From the NCBI GenBank assembly GCA_949516455.1, contig CATILC010000181.1, forward strand, positions 1 to 13,753: 13,753 bases of DNA, in the 5' to 3' direction. The notes under the pieces were generated by a model, which had not been told where the DNA came from, did no database searches, and saw only the letters and a program-made list of their open reading frames with translations. Position 1 is the first letter of the stretch, and each line of letters begins with the position of its first letter. Source of the stretch: Flavobacteriia bacterium. Its GTDB lineage: Bacteria > Bacteroidota > Bacteroidia > Flavobacteriales > Schleiferiaceae. Position numbers and translations under genes: made by a program. Shown one piece after another: positions 7,367 through 13,753 of this stretch.

Positions 7367-10300
7367 CCGTATCGCTTCCCGATTTCGGTTTGATCCCAAA
7401 GACCTTTTGAACGAGTTCACCAAGATCATTGAAGTCCGTCGTGTAGAAGACACCCAAGCCCTGAGTATACATGGTGGTGATCTGTCCGTTCAGCTGGTCG
7501 TTGGTCTGGTTGAACACCCGCGCTTTGAAACGGCCGTCGGGTGTGATGTCGTAGACCAGTTCAACATCGCCCACAAGCGATTGCTGCTGGTTCTGTGCCT
7601 GATCCGCACCGACCGGCACATCGAACTCGCCGTTGATGGTCAGGCGATCGTTCATCAGTTTCTTGGAAACACCCACCTCAAACTCATCGTTGGTGACCCC
7701 TGGATCTTCTGAGCCGACATAGTTCACATTGATGTCAATGAAATTCACGCCGGAATTCAGCCAGTTCGACACCTGATTGGTGAGCATCTGATAGGTGTTG
7801 TTGGTCAGATTGGTCTCTGAGAAAACACCACCACCGCTGTTGGTCCCGCTCTCGGCCAGGAGGGTGTTCATACTCAAAATGCTGAAGGCTTGCCGATTGA
7901 GTCGGTCTTTGTTCGAAAAGTAATTCTGGAGCTTGGCCTGTGCATCCGATGTGGCCTGAGGGGTTTGTATGTCAAAATCAATGGTCGGGTTCATCAGGTT
8001 CTCCCGGAGGATCAGGTAGAGGTCCAGATCGGTCCGCACGCCTTTGTAGTCGTCAAGGATGGGGCCCAAACTCACTCGGGTATTGTACCGGGCCTTGATG
8101 TCGATCTGTGAATCGAATGGACTGCCATCCCAGCTGAGGGTTCCGCCCTCGACCAGGTCGAATCTGCGGTTGACAATGCCCGTGAGGGTGAACTGATAAT
8201 GGCCCTTGTCTATGGCAACATCTCCGACGATCTGCACATCCCCTTCCCTGTCGATATCGATCTGCAGTTGTCCGCGACCACGACCCCGGAGCAGATCTCC
8301 GGTCTGTTCATCGATGATGATCTCGAGTTCCGCCTCGGGCGTGACCTCCAGATCGAAATGCAGGGCCAGTGGATTGCCGCTCTCCTCCAGCCTGATCTCT
8401 TCCTCTGGATCGGCCTCGAGCAAAGAGCGATCTGTCTGATGAAAACTGATGAAACTGGTGCCCACCACTTCTTTGGGCCCACCCATGGGAATGCTGAACA
8501 AGGTTCCCTCGTCGGCCTTGGCATCTACGTCGAGCTCAAGTGCTTCGGGCGTTCCACTCAAACGGATCAGGCCTGTTCCAAAAGCCTTGCCGTAGTAGAA
8601 AGGCGAATCTTTTGAGCTGGTGTTCAGACAAAGGAGTTTATCCGCCTCGATTTGCATGTCCAGATCGAAATTCTTTAAGCGGTCGTGTGCCAAGTAAAGT
8701 TCGACAGTGCCCTTGCTCCCCAGACGGGTATCCCGGATGGGCACTTTGGCCATTTGGATGGAACGGTCCGAAAAGCATACGGTCGGGATATCTTGCAATT
8801 GATAATCCGTATTCAGTACAGGCAAGGTGAATCCGGCATCGGGTAGTTCTACCTGCCCCTTGACCGAGAGATCGCCCAGTTTTCCCTCGAGTTCCAACTG
8901 ACCGCGGCAGGCACCCCGCAACTCGGTGATCACACCCTGCATATACGGCTGCAAGACATTCAGGTCGAAACGATCGAGTTGAAGCTGCATATCTGAATAG
9001 AGGCTATCCGGAACGAACTGTCCGGTCAGATCCAGTTTGCGCACGCCCTCCTGCTCGATCTGTCCGCTGAGGTTGACCACGCCTGTGTAGAGCGACCAAT
9101 CGCTGTAGAGATCGAGATCGCCCAGGGCAAAATCATTGATCAGCGTCTGCTCTGTTCGCAGGCCGATGCCATACTTCGGTTTGGCCAGCAACTCGCTCAT
9201 GATCACCTGACCAGAGACCCGCGCAAATACCTCTGTATCGTACTGATCGAGAATGGGATTCAAAAATCCGAGTTCGAATCCTTCAAAGCTCAAACGCAGG
9301 ACCTGCAAAGGACTTTTGGACACAAAGCCATCTGCAAACAAACGCCCCTCGTCGCTGTGCATCTCCAGCTCATGGACCTCGATCTGACTGGGCTCCACCT
9401 TGAGCCAACCGCTCGCAGGGACATTGAATTGGTAGGCCCCGTAGATCAGCTTGGAAGGCAACCAGTGCACCTTGAATGTGGTATCAGCTGTGCGCAGCAG
9501 ATTCGCTGCCAGCTGAAAGCGCGCCTCCGTGGTGTCGATCAGGGTTCCCTGTAGCTCGAGTGTCAGGGAATCCATTCGCTTGAGCGTTCGCAGACTGAGG
9601 TCCGAAAAACTGCGTCCGCCTGCCTCCAGCTCATCCACTGAAAGTTGAAGCCCGTTGCCCCGCGACCGGTCCCTTAAGCGAATGCCTTTGAGCGAGTAGT
9701 CGAGATACGAGACCGCAGCGCTCTGAATATCCAAATGAAGGATGTCTTCCTGATCCGTGTACTGAGCAGATATCCGGGCACCAGGATCGATCTGCCAATC
9801 GGGAAGCAGCAATTCATTGAAGATCTTCGGCCGGATGAGTTCAACGGAACAATCGATCGAACGGATGCCCTTGGCGTAGGATGAATCGCCGCCCACATAG
9901 CGCTGAATGTAGTTGCGCACAAAGCCACCGAGCTGAGAAACCGTGAACTGGCCCTGAGCGTAGGCATGAAGCGGATCCGAACGGAACTCCATCCGGTGAA
10001 TCGAGTCCTCCCAGGAAGAACGCAGGACCATGTTTTTGAAGAAATAGAAGTTCATGGGGTCCTCGTAGGTCGCCTCGGTGATGTTCAGCGAACCATTCAG
10101 GCTGTCGGGAAAAAGCCCCTTGGCGCGCAGCTCCACATTGGCCGCGAGGGTGCCGATGCTGTCGTCCACCCATCCGAGTCCGGCCAGATCGATCTTCTTG
10201 AACTCTGCCCGAAAATCGTAGGCGATGTCCTCGATGGAAAGGTCCGCCGAGCCAAAGAATTTCAATTGCACCAGCGAATCGTCCACCTGCAGGGAGCCCG

Positions 10301-11753
10301 TGAAGCTCTCTTCCTTGAACACCCCGTCCACATGGATACCGGAGAAATCTGTTCCCTTCCAGTGCAGCTTCTTCAAAGCCGCCTGAACACTTCCTTCGGG
10401 CATTCCCTTTGCGTTCAGCTGTACATCGGCCACCAAGCCGCCATCCATAGCACCCAGATCTTGACCGGGTAAGAGAAAATCGCTGCGCAGCCCATTGAAC
10501 CTGAAGGCCCCGCTGAGTTCGTGCCGTGCATTTGCAGTGGTATCGATCCGCCACTGCGATTCGGTCTGAAGCGAACCCATTTCGCTCGCTAAGTCGCCTT
10601 GAAATTCCATTTTTAGGGCATTGCCGCGGAAGATCCCCGAGAGCCGGAATGCACCCAGACTGTCCAAAGACTGCGGCCAATCGTCCTGCCGACCAAAAAC
10701 GTCCAATACCGAACGGATCTCACTGCTGTGGCTTTTCCATTCGGTGATGTCGAGCACGATATCGGGACCTTGCGCCGCGCGAAGGTGCTGCATACTTCCG
10801 CTCATTTGGGCCTGGGTGATCGCATTGTGCCGGAGGTCCAGAGAATGGATCAGAAAGCTGTCGAGGGTGCCCTGGGCATCCAGGTCGATCTCCAGGACGG
10901 GCAGGTCTGGAATGGACGCCAGGAACACATTGCCGTCGTGGAAGGAAACCCGGCTGTCCTTTAGCTGAATGTCGAGTTCTACCTGATCGATGAAGGAAGT
11001 GTAGTCTTTCGTATCGCCGTAGGACAAGCGAACATCGCCCTGAATGCGACTGGAGTCGGTCATCAGCAACCAATTGGAAAAACCGCTCGAGTGCTTGGCG
11101 TAGTGCACCTGCCCTTCCATATGCCGAAGGTTCAGCCGATCGGGGTCGTAAAAGGAAATGTGCCGCATCCGTGCGCCGATGGTGTCTGGATGGACCACGA
11201 GATCGTGTACATCCAATTCCGCACGGGGCCAGTGGATCTCAAAACAATCGGGACAGTCTTCGTGCTCGAGCTCAAAGCGCAGGTGCTCAATATGGATCTG
11301 GTCCATATCGAGGAAGAAGGGCTTCTTTTCGGTTCCCTCCTTTCGCTTGACCACCTGCAGGAATTTTTGAAAACCATTCAGCGAATCGCCGTGGTGCCAG
11401 GTCAGATAGATATCCAGATCGTCAATGACCGATCGTCCGAAATGCATGCCCGAAAAACGACGGTCGAAGTGTTGGAGGTCGGTGGTCAGGTGACCGACGT
11501 GAAGAACGGTGTCCGCATCCTCATCGCGGAGCAGCAAGCCGCTCAGGTGGAGTTTGTTGGGGAAGCGGTACTGTAGGCGCTGCAGGTCCAGATCCAGTCC
11601 GGTCTTCTCGGTAATGCTTCGCGCCACCTTTTCCGCCGCCCAGGTCTGCACGGAAGGAAGACTCAGGAAGGCAGAAACCACCAGCATCAGAGCGATCAGA
11701 GCGATCAGTATACGGCGCAGTATCCGCCAGTAGTTGGAGAAGGAAACGGGCAT
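7356..11753 (-). CDS. tamB: Translocation/assembly module TamB-like protein (AsmA-like/DUF490)
   Basis: The 1465-residue protein has one N-terminal transmembrane anchor (about residues 12-32, following RILRR) and then a very long β-rich periplasmic part with repeated amphipathic strands, typical of TamB/AsmA-like bridge proteins. The C-terminal 400 or so residues fit the conserved TamB (DUF490) domain, with LRGRGRG near 1155-1161 and GGTLSWDG near 1203-1210. The last residues are acidic (SDTDEE). Family members span the periplasm and are linked to outer-membrane protein assembly and, by AsmA-like homology, to lipid transport between membranes. It is somewhat longer than the E. coli protein. 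It heads the tamB/J-protein/hisS block and lies divergent to tsaD across a 16-base gap. I see no TamA/BamA gene in the window. Confidence 0.9.
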   Translation of the reverse strand: MPVSFSNYWRILRRILIALIALMLVVSAFLSLPSVQTWAAEKVARSITEKTGLDLDLQRLQYRFPNKLHLSGLLLRDEDADTVLHVGHLTTDLQHFDRRFSGMHFGRSVIDDLDIYLTWHHGDSLNGFQKFLQVVKRKEGTEKKPFFLDMDQIHIEHLRFELEHEDCPDCFEIHWPRAELDVHDLVVHPDTIGARMRHISFYDPDRLNLRHMEGQVHYAKHSSGFSNWLLMTDSSRIQGDVRLSYGDTKDYTSFIDQVELDIQLKDSRVSFHDGNVFLASIPDLPVLEIDLDAQGTLDSFLIHSLDLRHNAITQAQMSGSMQHLRAAQGPDIVLDITEWKSHSSEIRSVLDVFGRQDDWPQSLDSLGAFRLSGIFRGNALKMEFQGDLASEMGSLQTESQWRIDTTANARHELSGAFRFNGLRSDFLLPGQDLGAMDGGLVADVQLNAKGMPEGSVQAALKKLHWKGTDFSGIHVDGVFKEESFTGSLQVDDSLVQLKFFGSADLSIEDIAYDFRAEFKKIDLAGLGWVDDSIGTLAANVELRAKGLFPDSLNGSLNITEATYEDPMNFYFFKNMVLRSSWEDSIHRMEFRSDPLHAYAQGQFTVSQLGGFVRNYIQRYVGGDSSYAKGIRSIDCSVELIRPKIFNELLLPDWQIDPGARISAQYTDQEDILHLDIQSAAVSYLDYSLKGIRLRDRSRGNGLQLSVDELEAGGRSFSDLSLRTLKRMDSLTLELQGTLIDTTEARFQLAANLLRTADTTFKVHWLPSKLIYGAYQFNVPASGWLKVEPSQIEVHELEMHSDEGRLFADGFVSKSPLQVLRLSFEGFELGFLNPILDQYDTEVFARVSGQVIMSELLAKPKYGIGLRTEQTLINDFALGDLDLYSDWSLYTGVVNLSGQIEQEGVRKLDLTGQFVPDSLYSDMQLQLDRFDLNVLQPYMQGVITELRGACRGQLELEGKLGDLSVKGQVELPDAGFTLPVLNTDYQLQDIPTVCFSDRSIQMAKVPIRDTRLGSKGTVELYLAHDRLKNFDLDMQIEADKLLCLNTSSKDSPFYYGKAFGTGLIRLSGTPEALELDVDAKADEGTLFSIPMGGPKEVVGTSFISFHQTDRSLLEADPEEEIRLEESGNPLALHFDLEVTPEAELEIIIDEQTGDLLRGRGRGQLQIDIDREGDVQIVGDVAIDKGHYQFTLTGIVNRRFDLVEGGTLSWDGSPFDSQIDIKARYNTRVSLGPILDDYKGVRTDLDLYLILRENLMNPTIDFDIQTPQATSDAQAKLQNYFSNKDRLNRQAFSILSMNTLLAESGTNSGGGVFSETNLTNNTYQMLTNQVSNWLNSGVNFIDINVNYVGSEDPGVTNDEFEVGVSKKLMNDRLTINGEFDVPVGADQAQNQQQSLVGDVELVYDITPDGRFKARVFNQTNDQLNGQITTMYTQGLGVFYTTDFNDLGELVQKVFGIKPKSGSDTDEE

Positions 11754-11762
11754 TTACCTTTG
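11734..11762 (+). promoter_or_regulatory. tsaD promoter: TTG - 18 bases - TACCTTTG
   Basis: TTG at 11734-11736 and TACCTTTG at 11755-11762 are separated by 18 bases. This fits the Bacteroidota two-part promoter (TTG/TAnnTTTG, spacer about 17-23). The -33 half lies inside the first codons of tamB on the opposite strand, and the -7 half fills most of the 16-base divergent gap. Transcription would begin about 1-4 bases before the GTG of tsaD, giving an essentially leaderless message. Confidence 0.6.
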
Positions 11763-11769
11763 AACTGTC

Positions 11770-12786
11770 GTGAAAAGCAACCTACTGATCTGCGCCATAG
11801 AATCTTCGTGTGACGATACCTCTGCTGCGGTGCTCAAAGGTCGTCAAGTCCTGTCGAACATTGTCGCAGACCAAAAAGTACACCAAAAATACGGCGGAGT
11901 GGTTCCTGAACTGGCCTCCAGGGCGCATCAAAAGCACATTGTGCCTGTGGTCGATCAGGCCTTGAAAGAAGCAGGGGTTCTCCGCTCCGATCTGGACGCC
12001 ATTGCGTATACCAAGGGGCCTGGACTGATGGGCAGCCTGCTTGTGGGCGCCTCTTTTGCCAGAGGAATGGCCATCAGCTGCGGCATTCCCGCCATCGGCA
12101 TCCACCACATGCGCGCGCACATCCTCGCGCACTTCATTGAAGATGCCCACCCTGCTCCTCCGGAATTCCCCTTCCTCTGTTTGACCGTTTCGGGTGGTCA
12201 TACGCAACTGGTACAGGTGAACGCAGAACGGGACATGAAATTGATCGGACAAACGCTGGACGATGCAGCCGGAGAGGCCTTCGACAAAGCGGCAAAAATG
12301 CTTGGGCTGCCCTATCCCGGCGGGCCTCAACTCGACAAACGAGCGAGCGAAGGAGATCCCGGTTCTTTTTCCTTCGCCAAACCCCGCATCGACGGACTGG
12401 ACATGAGCTTCAGTGGCCTCAAGACATCCATTCTGTACTTTCTTCAGAAAATGGAGCGCGAACAGGAGGATTTCATCGCCACACATCTGAACGACCTCTG
12501 TGCGTCCATTCAAAAGACCATTGTGGACATCCTGATCGAAAAAACCCATAAGGCCGCCGAACAGACCGGCATCACACAGATCGCCGTGGCCGGAGGGGTA
12601 TCCGCCAATTCCGCTTTGCGCCAGCGACTGACGGAGATGAGCTCAAAAAAGGGTTGGCAGATCTATATTCCGCCTTTGGCCTACTGCACAGACAACGCAG
12701 CGATGATCGGGATCTGCGCAGCCTTGGATGCAGAAGCCGGACACCCGGCCGAAGATGGAAGCGTGAGCGCCCGGAGTACGTTCTAA
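11770..12786 (+). CDS. tsaD: tRNA N6-adenosine threonylcarbamoyltransferase TsaD
   Basis: TsaD transfers the threonylcarbamoyl group from TC-AMP to adenosine 37 of ANN-decoding tRNAs (t6A), together with TsaB and TsaE. The 338-residue protein is full length for the family. It shows CAIESSCDDTSAAV near residues 8-21, the metal-binding HxxxH at H113/H117 (HMRAH), SGGHTQL (141-147), DDAAGEAFDK (164-173), AGGVSAN (274-280) and CTDNAAMIG (306-314). The start must be the GTG at 11770: an in-frame TGA lies at 11761-11763, and no other start codon precedes the conserved ESSCDDTS. No Shine-Dalgarno-like sequence is visible, in keeping with a message starting almost at the GTG. The stop interlocks with the convergent gene by 4 bases. 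Confidence 0.97.
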   Translation: MKSNLLICAIESSCDDTSAAVLKGRQVLSNIVADQKVHQKYGGVVPELASRAHQKHIVPVVDQALKEAGVLRSDLDAIAYTKGPGLMGSLLVGASFARGMAISCGIPAIGIHHMRAHILAHFIEDAHPAPPEFPFLCLTVSGGHTQLVQVNAERDMKLIGQTLDDAAGEAFDKAAKMLGLPYPGGPQLDKRASEGDPGSFSFAKPRIDGLDMSFSGLKTSILYFLQKMEREQEDFIATHLNDLCASIQKTIVDILIEKTHKAAEQTGITQIAVAGGVSANSALRQRLTEMSSKKGWQIYIPPLAYCTDNAAMIGICAALDAEAGHPAEDGSVSARSTF

Positions 12787-13753
12787 AAGCGCATCCAGTG
12801 CTGGTCCTTAATGTACAGGAGACCGCCGCCGTGGTTACTCCAGCGATCGTCCTCTTTTCGAAGGAGAAAACGGGTTTGCAGTCCTTCTGAAATGTATTCC
12901 TCGGAACCGAAATCGTCCTTCCACATTTGGTACATGACCCAAATGCAATCCCATGCGTGAAATGCGAAGATGTCGGGTTCAGCGGAGAAGCGTTCCCGAT
13001 AGGTCCGAACAAAATCACGGACTTCCTTTCGCTTGTAGTCCACATGGAAGGCCTTGGGAAAGGCCACACTCAATTCCTCCATATAGGTGAAGCGCTTTTG
13101 CACATTTGTGGGCCATTCGTGGACGGAGAGCAGTACCACACTGTCCGCGAGGGCGTAGGCCTTTTGGAGAAGATCCGCCAAATGCGCCGGAGTACGGCTG
13201 AAGTTGATCAGCACCAGAGGTCCGGAGGCCTTGGCATGAACGGCACCCTCTTCCGACTCAAATCCCTTTTCTTCGTCCGGAAGCCAAAATCCTTTTTTCC
13301 AAAATACATGCGCCGAATCGGGGATCAGCCTGGCCAGCGAGTCTCTCATGGCCCGTTCTTCTTCACTTCCTGAACCCGCTGCCCAAAGGGTGAGCGAATC
13401 ACCCAGGTTGGCGATCCAGCTGGCCATGCGTACGAGGTTTTCCTCCGTACCAGGATATAGATCCACCAAATGGGCACTGCGTTTATCGCTCAAGCCGGAA
13501 CTCAAGGGAGAGAATATGAGCGGACGATCGGCAGTTTTCCACTGCTCATCCAGATACAGGGCATTTCGGCCGTAGAGCGGCCCAAGGAGAAGATCTGAAG
13601 AACGCGATGCCGGAAGCCCGGCCAACGAATCCAAAACAGAAGGCTCTTCGCCTGTATCGTAGACCTGCAAATGCACACTGTCCACCAGCTCAGACAAACT
13701 GTCCATGGCCAAAAGGACAGCGGCGTAAAAGGAGGATGCCCGCATCCGCATCC
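12783..13753 (-). CDS. Probable LysM/type 1 periplasmic-binding-fold envelope protein, C-terminal part
   Basis: About 322 C-terminal residues are visible; the gene enters from the right edge, so the ATGs at 13751 and 13745 are probably internal. The visible part resembles a type 1 periplasmic-binding (PBP1) fold. It has FYAAVLLAMDSL near the left end, then VYDTGEEP, LLLGPLYG, PLIFSPLSSGLSD, DLYPGTEENLVRMASWI, and a late FAFHAWDCIWVMYQMW followed by GGGLLYI. In Bacteroidota this pattern often belongs to longer proteins with N-terminal LysM repeats, thought to bind peptidoglycan. That LysM part would lie outside the window, so its presence is inference. An alternative is a stand-alone ABC-type binding protein. 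The 3' end overlaps tsaD by 4 bases (CTAA, both stops). Confidence 0.6.
   Translation of the reverse strand, partial: MRMRASSFYAAVLLAMDSLSELVDSVHLQVYDTGEEPSVLDSLAGLPASRSSDLLLGPLYGRNALYLDEQWKTADRPLIFSPLSSGLSDKRSAHLVDLYPGTEENLVRMASWIANLGDSLTLWAAGSGSEEERAMRDSLARLIPDSAHVFWKKGFWLPDEEKGFESEEGAVHAKASGPLVLINFSRTPAHLADLLQKAYALADSVVLLSVHEWPTNVQKRFTYMEELSVAFPKAFHVDYKRKEVRDFVRTYRERFSAEPDIFAFHAWDCIWVMYQMWKDDFGSEEYISEGLQTRFLLRKEDDRWSNHGGGLLYIKDQHWMRF

Noticed and set aside
7367..7453. 29-residue N-terminal extension of the J-domain protein
   Set aside because: It lies wholly within tamB codons, and the J domain begins right after the ATG at 7366, which gives a typical short overlap.
9841..10680. Long alternative-frame open stretch inside tamB on the same strand
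   Set aside because: It lies wholly within tamB, has no recognisable domain and a composition typical of frame shadows in a GC-rich gene.
11884..11891. TATTTTTG on the minus strand as a tamB promoter
   Set aside because: It is about 130 bases upstream, inside tsaD codons for a conserved stretch, and no TTG sits at the -33 distance. The tamB promoter stays unidentified.
12795..12804. CCAGTGCTGG palindrome just past the tsaD stop
   Set aside because: A four-base-pair stem without a following T tract; it encodes part of the C-terminus of the convergent gene.

Overview
The window reads as a chromosomal segment from a moderately GC-rich member of the Bacteroidota. Four things point there. First, there is a secreted β-propeller/PKD protein ending in a gliding-motility (CHU_C, type B) sorting domain of the type IX secretion system. 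Second, there is a methyltransferase of the PG_1098/THUMP-like type. Third, tamB and tsaD are divergent neighbours, an arrangement common in this phylum. Fourth, there are matches to the Bacteroidota -7 promoter element TAnnTTTG directly before genes. I see no mobile element, CRISPR array, tRNA or rRNA, and no gene-free stretch longer than about 60 bases.

Layout. Positions 1-1849 (+) hold the 3' part of an AI-2E/PerM-type permease gene, overlapping by 8 bases a methyltransferase gene. Positions 1908-5093 (+) encode a large exported protein: signal peptide, DUF7948-like domain, seven SBBP-type blades, three cysteine-paired PKD-like modules and a T9SS type B C-terminal domain. Its 3' end overlaps the 3' end of hisS on the other strand. 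Positions 5087-11753 (-) form a tight three-gene block read tamB, then a membrane-anchored J-domain protein gene, then hisS. Transcribed away from tamB across a 16-base gap is tsaD (11770-12786, +), which carries the best promoter in the window. tsaD ends interlocked with the stop codon of a convergent gene that runs off the right edge (12783-13753, -). That gene probably encodes a LysM/periplasmic-binding-fold envelope protein.

How the genes fit together. Two are core translation enzymes: hisS charges tRNA-His, and tsaD makes the t6A37 tRNA modification. The methyltransferase may also act on RNA, but its substrate is unknown. The others belong to the envelope: the permease, the T9SS cargo, TamB, the J-protein and the binding-fold protein. 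No obvious new multi-gene system is visible. The points most worth a second look are the near-leaderless promoter arrangement, the uncertain hisS start, the J-protein coupled to tamB, and the regular 82-83 residue module array in the secreted protein.
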